Below, piece after piece: positions 1 to 7,910 of a stretch of 38,570 nucleotides of DNA (the stretch's first letter is position 1; every line of letters starts with the position of its first letter). The notes beneath the pieces were generated by a model. It saw nothing but the letters and a program-made list of their open reading frames with translations. It had not been told where the DNA came from and did no database searches. This stretch comes from Campylobacterales bacterium (GTDB lineage Bacteria > Campylobacterota > Campylobacteria > Campylobacterales > Sulfurovaceae), in the NCBI GenBank assembly GCA_014763885.1, contig JACXUO010000007.1:1-38570 (forward strand). Reading direction: 5' to 3'. The translations under genes were made by a program, and so were the position numbers.

Positions 1-30
1 CGGTTTAAAATGATTGTTTTATTGGTTGAA

Positions 31-39
31 ATTATACCA
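31..39 (-). promoter_or_regulatory. Extended -10 promoter for a gene left of the window
   Basis: On the minus strand this reads TGGTATAAT, an extended -10 box (TGnTATAAT). It points left, towards a gene beyond the window edge. It lies only about 60 bases past the stop of the MFS gene, so the MFS reading frame ends before this separate transcription unit begins. Confidence 0.5.
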
Positions 40-95
40 TTTTATTGCTTCCAAAGTGCCTATTTTAGGGAGGCTTGTGGGTTTTTCAGGGGTGA

Positions 96-899
96 CTAGA
101 TAGATCTAAAATCATAGGCGTTCTTAAAATAGGAAAAACTGAGCGCTCCGAGTGCATTGAAGATAAATGCCATGGCGATGATCATCCCTGTGAGTTTCCC
201 GTCCGCCCCGAAGTGGTTCATCATCAAGAAAGGCATCTGCGTAGGGAGGATATAAAAAATCAGCATTAGGATAAAGGCAAGGAGGTAGATCATGGAGAGT
301 CTGGGGTGAACGCTCTGTTCCTCACCCAGCAGATGGTAATGTACAGGTTCTTTGATATACAAAAAGACCAGGGGCAGAAAGAGGATTCCTGAGAGGTAGA
401 TGCCGAAACTGTAGCGCCAGTCGATGTCGCTGAGTGTACCTCCCGCGAGCAAAAAGAGAAGCCCGCCGACGGAGGTAAAAGCACTCTGCAGCCCCATATA
501 GTGGTATCTCTCCTCGGCCTGGAAATAATCCCCGACCAGAGAGGTGGTCAGGATCATCAGTGCGGCGATCGCAATCCCCAGTGCAAAGCGGGATAAGAGC
601 AGCGAGTGGATATCGGAAAGGTAGAGTCCCGCACTCCCTGCCAATGCGAAGAAGAGCAGTGCACTCACCAACGCGCGGATACGTTTGAAGCGGTGCAGTA
701 GGTGCCCGAGGAATGGTGCGAGGATGGCGATAGCCAAAGAGGGGAGGGTAAGCATCAGCCTGGAGAGAAATTTGATCTGTACGATATCGGGAAAATACTC
801 TTTGAGGTGGGGCAGTGAGGTGACGATGGCGACATTGGACATCATCGTTGTCATCGAGAGAAGCAGCAGGGTGATCTTCGTAGAGTTTGAGATAGGCAA
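96..899 (-). CDS. MFS transporter, C-terminally truncated (about 8 TM)
   Basis: Major facilitator superfamily membrane protein; the substrate cannot be inferred. I chose the TTG start at 899. An AGGAG Shine-Dalgarno (905-909) sits five bases upstream, and the more upstream ATG at 941 would overlap the TATAAT box at 931-936. From that start the protein has 267 residues and about eight hydrophobic helices, with a cytoplasmic-type basic stretch (HRFKR) between TM2 and TM3. Typical MFS proteins have 12 helices and about 390 residues, so the last four helices are missing. The frame stops at a TAG, and no downstream frame encodes membrane-like sequence before the next promoter at 31-39. It may be a decayed gene or a short MFS variant. 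It is divergent from the macA-like gene. Confidence 0.75.
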   Translation of the reverse strand: MPISNSTKITLLLLSMTTMMSNVAIVTSLPHLKEYFPDIVQIKFLSRLMLTLPSLAIAILAPFLGHLLHRFKRIRALVSALLFFALAGSAGLYLSDIHSLLLSRFALGIAIAALMILTTSLVGDYFQAEERYHYMGLQSAFTSVGGLLFLLAGGTLSDIDWRYSFGIYLSGILFLPLVFLYIKEPVHYHLLGEEQSVHPRLSMIYLLAFILMLIFYILPTQMPFLMMNHFGADGKLTGMIIAMAFIFNALGALSFSYFKNAYDFRSI

Positions 900-930
900 A
901 AAAACTCCTTGAGAGGCGGTTTTCAATAAC

Positions 931-936
931 ATTATA
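931..936 (-). promoter_or_regulatory. -10 box of the MFS gene
   Basis: TATAAT on the minus strand, 31 bases upstream of the TTG start. Its position argues against the ATG at 941 as translation start. A weaker plus-strand -10 (TAGAAT, 949-954) for the divergent export operon lies close by, so the two promoters nearly overlap. Confidence 0.6.
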
Positions 937-1006
937 TCCAAGCTCTGTTAGAATAGTGCAAAGCGTGCTTATGCACGTCAGGATCATACTCTGGAAAGGT
1001 TGTCGC

Positions 1007-2215
1007 ATGGAAGAGATGCAAAAGATCATCAATTATCACAAAGATTCGCTCAAATGGCGGATATGGACGATCATTTTCATCGGTGTAATGCTTGTTGCCG
1101 TCTATCTCTTTTTTACAAGAGATTCACAAAGAATGGAGTACCGTTATGTCACTGAAGCATTGAAGAGAAGCGATCTTTCCCTTAGGGTGTCAGCGAGCGG
1201 GTATATTCAACCGCTGGAAAGCGTGGATGTGGGTACAGAAGTATCGGGTACGATCGATGAGGTCTATGTTGATTATAACGATCAGGTAAAAAAAGGCCAG
1301 CTGCTGGCAAGTCTGGATACGACAAAGTATCAAAGTGCCTATGACAAAGCCAGAGCTGCACTCCAGATAGCAAAAGCGGCTTTGGAGAGCGCCGAGGCGC
1401 AACAGTATCAGGCCGAAACAACGGTAGAGCGCTATAAGGAGCTCAAGCGCTCCTCCGGCGGTACATTGCCGACACAGAGCGACTGGGACAGGGAGTGGGC
1501 AAACTATCTTTTGACGAAAGCACAGATCTCCAATGCCCAGGCACAGATAGATCAGGCTACCCACGCTTTAAAATCAGCACAGTATGATCTGGAACGTACG
1601 AAGATCTATTCGCCTATCGATGGAACGATCCTGGTAAGAAATGTGGATCCGGGACAGACAGTGGCCGCGACATTCCAGACTCCTGTACTTTTCAGCATCG
1701 CAAAAGATCTCAGAAAAATGGAACTTCAGATCAGTATCGATGAAGCGGATATCGGGAAGATCAAAGCAGGGCAGCAAGCAAGCTTCAGTGTCGATGCCTA
1801 CCCCGACACCACCTTCAGTGCGATGATCCGTCAGGTAAGGATCAACTCGGAGATACTCGAGAGTGTCGTGACCTATAAAGCGATCATGGAGGTAGAGAAC
1901 AAAGAGCTGTTACTCAAACCCGGGATGAGCGTAGATGCAGATATCGTGACGAAGACACTCAACGATGCTTTTGTCGTCAAGCGGGCCGCACTGCTCTTCA
2001 TCCCTGTAAGGCCACAGTCAAGATCTCTCTTTGGAGGGGAGAGAAACGGGAAGATCGAAGTTGACCCACAACCGCATGTCTGGATACTTGAAGAGGGTGT
2101 GCCTAAAAAAGTCTATGTCAAAGTACTGGGCAATAACGGTCCTTTAAGTGCGATCGAGACAAATGAGCTTCAAGCGGGGCAAAAGATCATCATCAACCAG
2201 GAAAAGGCATTATGA
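1007..2215 (+). CDS. macA: MacA-like periplasmic adaptor (membrane fusion protein)
   Basis: HlyD/MacA-type adaptor that links an inner-membrane ABC exporter to an outer-membrane channel. The ATG at 1007 is chosen because AAAGG (995-999) precedes it by seven bases; an in-frame GTG at 956 has no good site. The 402-residue protein has one N-terminal membrane anchor (about residues 16-36), a split lipoyl-like barrel (with GYIQPLESVDVGTEVSG), an Ala/Gln-rich coiled-coil hairpin (about 115-195), and a beta-barrel region (SIDEADIGKIKAGQ). Its stop overlaps the start of the ATPase gene (ATGA), so the three genes form one operon. A short inverted repeat (CGTGC-TTAT-GCACG, 964-977) lies in the leader. 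No TolC gene is in the window, and the exported substrate is unknown. Confidence 0.85.
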   Translation: MEEMQKIINYHKDSLKWRIWTIIFIGVMLVAVYLFFTRDSQRMEYRYVTEALKRSDLSLRVSASGYIQPLESVDVGTEVSGTIDEVYVDYNDQVKKGQLLASLDTTKYQSAYDKARAALQIAKAALESAEAQQYQAETTVERYKELKRSSGGTLPTQSDWDREWANYLLTKAQISNAQAQIDQATHALKSAQYDLERTKIYSPIDGTILVRNVDPGQTVAATFQTPVLFSIAKDLRKMELQISIDEADIGKIKAGQQASFSVDAYPDTTFSAMIRQVRINSEILESVVTYKAIMEVENKELLLKPGMSVDADIVTKTLNDAFVVKRAALLFIPVRPQSRSLFGGERNGKIEVDPQPHVWILEEGVPKKVYVKVLGNNGPLSAIETNELQAGQKIIINQEKAL

Positions 2216-2892
2216 TTTCGCTGAAAAAGATCAGTAAGGTGTATGGAAGCGGAGATGTTGCAAGTACCGTCCTGCATGAGATCGATCTGGAGATCGCACA
2301 GGGGGAGTTTGTCGCGATCATGGGGCCAAGCGGCAGCGGAAAGTCGACACTCTTGAACATTTTGGGCACCTTGGATGTACCAAGCAGCGGGGAGTATATT
2401 TTCCTGGATACCGAGGTGGGGTCATTGAGCCCTGATCAAAGAGCACTTTTCAGAAGGCATCTTTTGGGATTCATCTTCCAGGGATATAATCTTTTAAAAA
2501 AAACCACCTCTTTAGAGAATGTGGAGATGCCCCTGATCTACCAGGGAGTTGACAGCAAAATGCGCAGAGAGAGGGCATCCGAGGCACTGAAGGAGGTAGG
2601 GCTGGAAGAGAGGCTCTACTATGATCCCGGACAGCTCTCCGGCGGACAGCAGCAGCGTGTGGCGATCGCCAGGGCGATGGTGACACGCCCCAGGATACTG
2701 ATCGCGGACGAACCTACGGGAAACCTGGATACCAAACGAGGCCATGAGATCATGGAGCTGATCAGGAATTTTAACCGGCAGGGGATCACGGTGATCATGG
2801 TAACCCATGAAGATGATATCGCAGCCTATGCTTCAAGGACGATCTATCTGCGTGACGGGGTGATCGAAAAAGAGGTCAAACATGTTTCGTAA
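2212..2892 (+). CDS. MacB/LolD-type ABC transporter ATP-binding protein
   Basis: ATPase subunit of a type VII (MacB/LolD-like) ABC exporter, 226 residues. It has the Walker A motif GPSGSGKST (38-46), Q-loop Gln90, signature LSGGQQQR (142-149), Walker B ILIADEP (162-168) and H-loop His199, so all nucleotide-binding elements are intact. In E. coli MacB the ATPase and membrane domain are fused. Here they are separate genes, a common arrangement in this family. The start ATG overlaps the macA stop, and the permease starts 11 bases before this gene ends, indicating translational coupling. The energy is probably used to drive periplasmic adaptor and permease movements rather than classical transmembrane transport. 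Confidence 0.93.
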   Translation: MISLKKISKVYGSGDVASTVLHEIDLEIAQGEFVAIMGPSGSGKSTLLNILGTLDVPSSGEYIFLDTEVGSLSPDQRALFRRHLLGFIFQGYNLLKKTTSLENVEMPLIYQGVDSKMRRERASEALKEVGLEERLYYDPGQLSGGQQQRVAIARAMVTRPRILIADEPTGNLDTKRGHEIMELIRNFNRQGITVIMVTHEDDIAAYASRTIYLRDGVIEKEVKHVS

Positions 2893-4093
2893 TGCATTTT
2901 TGCAGGCATTGCGTGAGATCAGGCGCAATCTCATGCGGTCACTGCTCACTGCCGTGGGTATCGTGATCGGTATCGCCTCGGTGATCGCAATGGTCAATAT
3001 AGGCAAGGGTGCCAGCCAGTCGATCACTCAGAGCGTGGAGCAGTTGGGAAGCAATACCCTCTATATCATGCCAGGGCAGAGAAGAGGCCCGGGAACAAGA
3101 GGTGTGGTCGAAAAACCTTTTAAAAAGAAAGACCTTGAGACACTCCGCTCCTCTATCTATGCACTCAATGTCATCTCCCCGGTGGAGTCCGCTTCTATGA
3201 CGGTGGTCTATAAAGAACAGAATTACCGCACCAATATCCGGGGCGTGGAGAATGAGTATCTTCAGATACAAAACTGGAATCTTGCAGAAGGAAGAGCATT
3301 TGAGAAGAATGAACTCAGAACGGGACAGAATGTATGCATCCTCGGCCAGAGTATTATCGAAAATCTCTCAACAACCCCAAAGTCTATTGTAGGCAGAAAG
3401 GTGCGACTCAAGAACTTCTCCTGTGAAGTGATCGGGGTTCTTGAAGAAAAAGGTGCAGATACATTCGGACGGGATCAGGATGATGTGGTACTGGTCCCAT
3501 TTACTCTGTTTCAACGGCGTATAGGGGGCAGTGACAATATCCATCTGATGATGGCCCAGGTAAAGGAGAATGTTCCTTTGGAAGAGGCAAAAATTCAGAT
3601 AGAGAGGGTGCTCAGGGAGCGCAGGCATATAGAAAAAAGTGATGAAGATGACTTTCAGGTCAGAAGTATGACGGCCCTTCTTGATACGATCACCCAGGTC
3701 ACAACAGTACTGACGGTGATGCTGGGTGCAGTAGCCGCGATCTCATTGGTTGTAGGCGGGATAGGGATCATGAATATCATGCTGGTTTCGGTGACCGAAC
3801 GTACCCGTGAGATCGGGATACGTATGGCCGTGGGAGCGATGGCAAAAGATATCCTTGTGCAGTTCCTGATCGAGTCGATCGTGCTCTCGGGCCTGGGAGG
3901 GATTGTCGGGATCGCTACGGGTATGCTGATCACCTTCGGGGTGGCAGAGTGGCTGGATATCGCACTGGTGATCGACCCGTCCATCACGCTGATCGCACTG
4001 GTCTTTTCGATGCTGATCGGGATTATCTTCGGGATCATCCCCGCCAGAAAGGCAGCCAATATGAATCCCATCGATGCGTTACGCTACGAGTGA
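2882..4093 (+). CDS. MacB/FtsX-family ABC transporter permease
   Basis: Membrane subunit of the MacAB-like exporter, 403 residues. It has an N-terminal helix (about 15-40) followed by a MacB_PCD periplasmic domain (about 40-240), then an FtsX domain with three C-terminal helices. The junction motif of the family is visible as GGIGIMNIMLVSVTERTREI, followed by GIRMAVGA. The C-terminus ends PARKAANMNPIDALRYE, the usual cytoplasmic tail of MacB permeases. The gene overlaps the ATPase gene by 11 bases. It ends six bases from the convergent ruvX stop, with no visible terminator between them. Confidence 0.92.
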   Translation: MFRNAFLQALREIRRNLMRSLLTAVGIVIGIASVIAMVNIGKGASQSITQSVEQLGSNTLYIMPGQRRGPGTRGVVEKPFKKKDLETLRSSIYALNVISPVESASMTVVYKEQNYRTNIRGVENEYLQIQNWNLAEGRAFEKNELRTGQNVCILGQSIIENLSTTPKSIVGRKVRLKNFSCEVIGVLEEKGADTFGRDQDDVVLVPFTLFQRRIGGSDNIHLMMAQVKENVPLEEAKIQIERVLRERRHIEKSDEDDFQVRSMTALLDTITQVTTVLTVMLGAVAAISLVVGGIGIMNIMLVSVTERTREIGIRMAVGAMAKDILVQFLIESIVLSGLGGIVGIATGMLITFGVAEWLDIALVIDPSITLIALVFSMLIGIIFGIIPARKAANMNPIDALRYE

Positions 4094-4099
4094 CAGGAA

Positions 4100-4486
4100 C
4101 TATATCCCGAGATATCGCTCCAGGATGATCTTTGCCGCCATCGAGTCAAGGCGGCCGTCCCTTTTGTGCCTGAAGTCCCCTTTGGTCAGCTCTTTGGCCT
4201 CGAAACTGGAGCCCTGCTCATCCTGGTAGTCCACTGTGATATCCAGATCGAGCAGCGCGACAAAGTGTTTGATACGGCGCTCCATCTCCTCTTCGGCAGA
4301 GCCCCCTTTGGGAAGGCCCACAATGAGCTTTTCTATCCCCCACTCATCCAAAAAGGTTTTGACATCTCTTGCTGCCTGGTTGCGGTTTTTTCTCAGGATC
4401 GCCTCCTGGGGCAGAACGATCTTGCCGTCCAGGCAGATCGCCACTCCGATACGTTTCAGTCCTACATCTATACTTGCTAGTTTCAT
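4100..4486 (-). CDS. ruvX: RuvX/YqgF-family Holliday-junction resolvase-like protein
   Basis: RNase H-fold protein of the YqgF family (pre-16S rRNA 5'-end processing and/or Holliday-junction resolution). The 128 residues are usual for Campylobacterota, slightly shorter than E. coli YqgF. Visible motifs are the first-strand IDVGLKRIGVA with its catalytic Asp, LIVGLP in the middle, the family's YxDE element as YQDEQGSS, and the C-terminal DSMAAKIILE with its catalytic Asp. The start ATG has no Shine-Dalgarno. A TATAAT box lies only seven bases upstream, so the mRNA may be leaderless. Alternatively translation may be coupled to a 14-codon frame that ends nine bases upstream. The gene is convergent with the exporter operon. 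Confidence 0.88.
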   Translation of the reverse strand: MKLASIDVGLKRIGVAICLDGKIVLPQEAILRKNRNQAARDVKTFLDEWGIEKLIVGLPKGGSAEEEMERRIKHFVALLDLDITVDYQDEQGSSFEAKELTKGDFRHKRDGRLDSMAAKIILERYLGI

Positions 4487-4493
4487 AAGTGCA

Positions 4494-4499
4494 ATTATA
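4494..4499 (-). promoter_or_regulatory. -10 box immediately upstream of ruvX
   Basis: TATAAT on the minus strand with seven bases to the ruvX ATG. Transcription would begin at or next to the start codon, giving a leaderless message. The stop codon of the small upstream frame lies inside this hexamer. Confidence 0.5.
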
Positions 4500-4539
4500 C
4501 CAGAGCTTCCGGGGAAGAGAGAAAATGATATCTTTTCAT
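4495..4539 (-). CDS. Possible 14-codon leader ORF upstream of ruvX
   Basis: A very short frame (MKRYHFLSSPEALV) with a strong Shine-Dalgarno AAGGAG (complement of 4545-4550) five bases before its ATG. It stops eight bases before the ruvX start, which has no ribosome site of its own. The sequence alone suggests translational coupling or a regulatory leader peptide. It could also be the tail of a lost upstream gene or chance. Whether it is expressed is unknown. Confidence 0.3.
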   Translation of the reverse strand: MKRYHFLSSPEALV

Positions 4540-4675
4540 GAAAACTCCTTTGCCGTCAAAGATCATGGGATCATAAAATAAGTTTGTGGAAATCGTGTGA
4601 TTCATGCTAAATTTTAACTTAAATCATTGGCGAAATCAATCACCTCTATGATAGAATACCTGAAAGGAGTTTTAC

Positions 4676-6868
4676 ATGGGTAGAGTCATTTGGTTGTTTG
4701 GCAGTATGTCAATTGTATTCCTGGAAGCAGCGGAGAAAGGGGAGAGTTTGGAATCAGTGGGTATATGGACGGTGCTCTTTATTGTGGGGGTTGTAGCCGC
4801 AGGGATACTTTTTTTTGCTTCCCGGCAGCTGGGAAAACTCCGAAAATTTTATGAGAATATGCTGGCCAAACAGCTGGAGATCGAAGAGAAGCAGAACCAG
4901 ATCCTGACGAGTATGAGCGAAAACATCCATGATGCTGCGCAGGAGGCATTGAAAAAAAGTCATGCCATGATCGAGAATCACGGTCATTCCTCTCTGGAAA
5001 GAGAGAAGCTGATGGAGGATATCGAGGATCAGCTCCTCGGTGTGACAAATAACCTGATCTATTTTTTGCGCCTCAAATCCAAAAAGATAGAGATCAACAA
5101 TAAACCTTTCAACCTGAACAACGTGCTGAACGAAGTATCGGGGCTGCTGGGGACGAAATATGCGGGCAGGGAGCTGGAACTGATCTTTGATGTGGACAAC
5201 AATGTACCACGCTACATGACCGGAGATTCTCTGCATATCGGGCGTGTCCTGACCAACCTTTTTGAGTACATGTTTTCACAGCTTACGGACGAAGAGCTGA
5301 AACTAGAAGTCTCTATGTTCAACAGCCATGAAGAGAAGATCGATGTGCAGTTCAGGTTGAGCGATACTGGCCCGGGTATCCCTGCGGAGGCACTGGAGTC
5401 ACTCTTTGTCCCTTATTATGATGAGGAGCAGGGTGCCTATGCGGGGCTGGGGCTTTTTATCGCAAAATCGCTGGCTGAGCTGATGGGCGGTGCGCTTTAT
5501 GCAGAGAGCAGGGAGGGGAAAGGAACGACCTTTATCCTTGACCTTCCGTTGAAACTTGTAGATGCAGAGAATAGAAGAAGATACAGGCTGCCGAACAAAG
5601 CACTGACAGAAAAGCGTGTACTGGTTGTTGATTCCAGCTTTAACGCCGCATTGGCGATCAAGAAGATGTTTGCCTATTTCAGGCATGATGTGAGGGTGAT
5701 CAGAAAAGAGGATTTTGAATTTTCCATGCCGAAGATGGACGGATATGATATTATTATCCTCAAAGAGTCCCTTTTTAGCGGAAAAGTGCTGAGACATCTT
5801 CAGGAGATCAAAAAAGAGAAGCGTGACCTGAAGATCATTGCGCTCAATAATCTTCTCAATGTCAAAGAGAGTAATTTCCATGACGGACTGATCGATGCGC
5901 ATCTTTTCAAGCCGGTGAACCAGGAGAGGGTATTTGAACTGATCATCAGCCTTTATGATATGGGGGTCTCCAGGGTACTGCTCCGGGACGAGATCGAGGA
6001 GGATGAGGAGAACGGCCTGCCCAAGGCAAAAGTATACAAATCCCAGATACAGGAGGCAAAAGGGATTACCCAGGAGAGTTTCTCCGAATTTGCAGGCAAA
6101 CAGCTGTTGATCGTTGAGGACAACATGATCAACCAGAAGGTACTGACCAACCTGCTTGCACACTCGGGTATCAAGATCACCGTTGCCAATGATGGTCAGC
6201 AGGCTGTAGAGATCGTGAAGTCCGGAAAGGTGAAGTTTGATTTCATCCTGATGGATATCAATATGCCTGTGATGGACGGATTTACCGCGACACAGGTGAT
6301 ACGGGAGGAGAGAAGGTTTGATATGGTGCCGATCGTAGCCTTCACCGCCTTGATCCTCGAGAGTGAGAAGCAGAAAATGTTCAGCTGCGGGGTCAATGCC
6401 TTTCTGGCGAAACCGCTGAATGTAGGCAAACTCTACCAGGCGATGGCAATGTTCATCTCCGATAAGGCGATCGAAGCGGCAAAAGAGGAAGAGAAGCGGG
6501 AAAAAGAGGCAATATTTGACGGGCTGGAGATCAAAAAAGGGATCGAGCACACAAACCATAACGAAGCACTCTATATAGAACTACTCAAAGAGTTCATAGA
6601 AGCGTACGGAGAGAGCGATGAGACCTTTGCAACACTGATCCGAGAAAAGCGTTACGAGCAGATCAAGATGCTCTGTGTCGATATGCGCGGGCTTTCTGGA
6701 ACGATCGGTGCTGTGGGGCTGCATGATCTGATGAATGAGGTCTATAAACATATCCTCTTCAATAAGCATGAACTTCTCGGGGGGTATGTGAAGAAGTACA
6801 CTGAAGAGATGGCTAAGGTGAGAAAAGCCGTTGGAGCCTACCTCTTTTCAAAAGAAAGGATGGAGTGA
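4676..6868 (+). CDS. Hybrid sensor kinase-like protein (HATPase-REC-REC-HPt), probably a pseudokinase
   Basis: 730 residues with one clear membrane helix (about 30-48), a DHp-like helical segment (60-135), an HATPase_c domain (150-293), two receiver domains (313-428 and 475-592) and an HPt-like end (615-720). The layout is that of BarA/ArcB-type hybrid kinases, but key residues differ. The H-box reads MSENIHDAA, with Glu82 where MSHEIRTP has its His. The N-box reads TNLFEYMF without the usual Asn. The first receiver has Lys363 at the phospho-Asp position and DS instead of DD. The HPt reads CVDMRGLSG where HTLKG-type motifs carry the His. The G boxes (DTGPGIP, GLGLF) and the second receiver (VEDN, Asp527) look intact. 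AAAGGAG precedes the ATG by six bases. It may be a scaffold or a receiver-driven output protein rather than an autokinase. Confidence 0.85.
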   Translation: MGRVIWLFGSMSIVFLEAAEKGESLESVGIWTVLFIVGVVAAGILFFASRQLGKLRKFYENMLAKQLEIEEKQNQILTSMSENIHDAAQEALKKSHAMIENHGHSSLEREKLMEDIEDQLLGVTNNLIYFLRLKSKKIEINNKPFNLNNVLNEVSGLLGTKYAGRELELIFDVDNNVPRYMTGDSLHIGRVLTNLFEYMFSQLTDEELKLEVSMFNSHEEKIDVQFRLSDTGPGIPAEALESLFVPYYDEEQGAYAGLGLFIAKSLAELMGGALYAESREGKGTTFILDLPLKLVDAENRRRYRLPNKALTEKRVLVVDSSFNAALAIKKMFAYFRHDVRVIRKEDFEFSMPKMDGYDIIILKESLFSGKVLRHLQEIKKEKRDLKIIALNNLLNVKESNFHDGLIDAHLFKPVNQERVFELIISLYDMGVSRVLLRDEIEEDEENGLPKAKVYKSQIQEAKGITQESFSEFAGKQLLIVEDNMINQKVLTNLLAHSGIKITVANDGQQAVEIVKSGKVKFDFILMDINMPVMDGFTATQVIREERRFDMVPIVAFTALILESEKQKMFSCGVNAFLAKPLNVGKLYQAMAMFISDKAIEAAKEEEKREKEAIFDGLEIKKGIEHTNHNEALYIELLKEFIEAYGESDETFATLIREKRYEQIKMLCVDMRGLSGTIGAVGLHDLMNEVYKHILFNKHELLGGYVKKYTEEMAKVRKAVGAYLFSKERME

Positions 6869-7270
6869 TCAGGAGATCTCTCCATCGACGTAGAGCCAGA
6901 CATTACCACGCTTCAGAAAGCGGCTTTTCTCTGTAAGCATGCCGCTGGAGAGCGAGGCCTCAAAAGTGACATAGGCCTCCTCCTTCCCATCGATAAACTC
7001 TATGATTTTCAGCCCCAAAAATTCGGTATGCTTGCTAAAGAGATCGATATCGTTTTTCCATGATCTGCGTTCTTCACTGTAGTCAGGGTTCTCAGGATGC
7101 GTCGTATTGATAATATATTCGGCATTGCCTGTAGCATAGGCACTGTAGCGTGACTTCATCAATGCCAGTGCATCCGGGGCCAGTGCTCCTTTGTGATAGA
7201 GGGCACAGCACTTTTTATACTTCTTATGGCTCCCGCAGGGACAGGGGATATTGGGTGAGACTTTTGCCAT
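6869..7270 (-). CDS. YchJ-family SEC-C motif protein
   Basis: 133 residues starting with a SEC-C zinc-binding motif (CPCGSHKKYKKCC; Cys10, Cys12, Cys21, Cys22), followed by an NTF2-like YchJ domain (LMKSRYSAYATGNAEYI, then TTHPEN). SEC-C is the zinc element found at the SecA C-terminus, where it contacts SecB and ribosomes. In YchJ-like proteins it probably serves protein interaction, but the function is not established. It is the last gene of the leftward run tatB-tatC-queA-NlpC, nine bases behind the lipoprotein gene. It abuts the hybrid-kinase gene tail to tail, the two stop codons being adjacent. Confidence 0.88.
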   Translation of the reverse strand: MAKVSPNIPCPCGSHKKYKKCCALYHKGALAPDALALMKSRYSAYATGNAEYIINTTHPENPDYSEERRSWKNDIDLFSKHTEFLGLKIIEFIDGKEEAYVTFEASLSSGMLTEKSRFLKRGNVWLYVDGEIS

Positions 7271-7279
7271 CCAGACGAC

Positions 7280-7900
7280 TCAGTTGGGTACGGCTTTTTT
7301 AGGGAGTGGCATTCCTGTCTTCCACGGAGTCGTGTAGCGTGCGCTGGTGACATGCATTTTTTGAATCGGTGCATCAGCGCTCATATAGAGCTTTTGTTCA
7401 TCCCTGCTGAGGTAGCGTTTGCACAGTTTCATACGTTTGAGATAAATTGGTTCTTCATCAAAGTGTGTCACCGTGACCTTGCGGTTTTTGCTGCTTGCAT
7501 GCGCAAACCAGCCCTCCCCCAGGTAGATGCCTACATGGTTGATATATTTGCTTTTGGTATTGGTCGAACCGAAGAAGATCAGGTCGCCCTCGTGCAGCTC
7601 CTCAAAGGGTACGGTTTTGCCTACTTTGGCCTGTTCTCTGGCGACACGGGGGATCTCTACCCCCATCTGGCCGTAGATATTGTAGGTGAGTCCGGAACAG
7701 TCAAAGGCATCCGGTCCCTCTTCTGCCCAGACATAGGGTTTGTCCAGATAGAGTCCAAGCTGTGTCTGAATGTTGTAACGGTTCGGTTTGTAGGCCACTT
7801 CAGGTTTGATGATATCGTAGTTGGGATAGGTGTAGGGTTTCTTCTGGGCGCATCCCGAGAACAGGAGCATCGCAAAAAGTAGTGCTGTGAACTCTTTCAT
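7280..7900 (-). CDS. NlpC/P60-family cell-wall hydrolase lipoprotein
   Basis: Predicted lipoprotein peptidase acting on peptidoglycan stem peptides in the periplasm. I chose the ATG at 7900, not the one at 7930, because it begins a clean lipoprotein signal (MKEFTALLFAMLLFSGC, lipobox Cys17) and has GAGG (7907-7910) six bases upstream. The mature protein carries an NlpC/P60 domain with catalytic Cys68 (DAFDCSG), His122 (INHVGIYLG) and His134 (WFAHASS). Family enzymes cleave gamma-D-Glu-diaminopimelate bonds. The total of 206 residues fits Spr/NlpC-like lipoproteins. The ATG lies ten bases beyond the queA stop in the same leftward operon. Confidence 0.9.
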   Translation of the reverse strand: MKEFTALLFAMLLFSGCAQKKPYTYPNYDIIKPEVAYKPNRYNIQTQLGLYLDKPYVWAEEGPDAFDCSGLTYNIYGQMGVEIPRVAREQAKVGKTVPFEELHEGDLIFFGSTNTKSKYINHVGIYLGEGWFAHASSKNRKVTVTHFDEEPIYLKRMKLCKRYLSRDEQKLYMSADAPIQKMHVTSARYTTPWKTGMPLPKKAVPN

Positions 7901-7910
7901 TGTATGCCTC

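Noticed and set aside
322-1032. 236-codon minus-strand frame overlapping the MFS gene
   Set aside because: Out of frame with the MFS gene, which has clear membrane helices and a fitting promoter and ribosome site.
5399-6559. 386-codon minus-strand frame opposite the hybrid kinase
   Set aside because: Antisense to a well-supported gene; its composition mirrors the sense codons and shows no recognisable domain.
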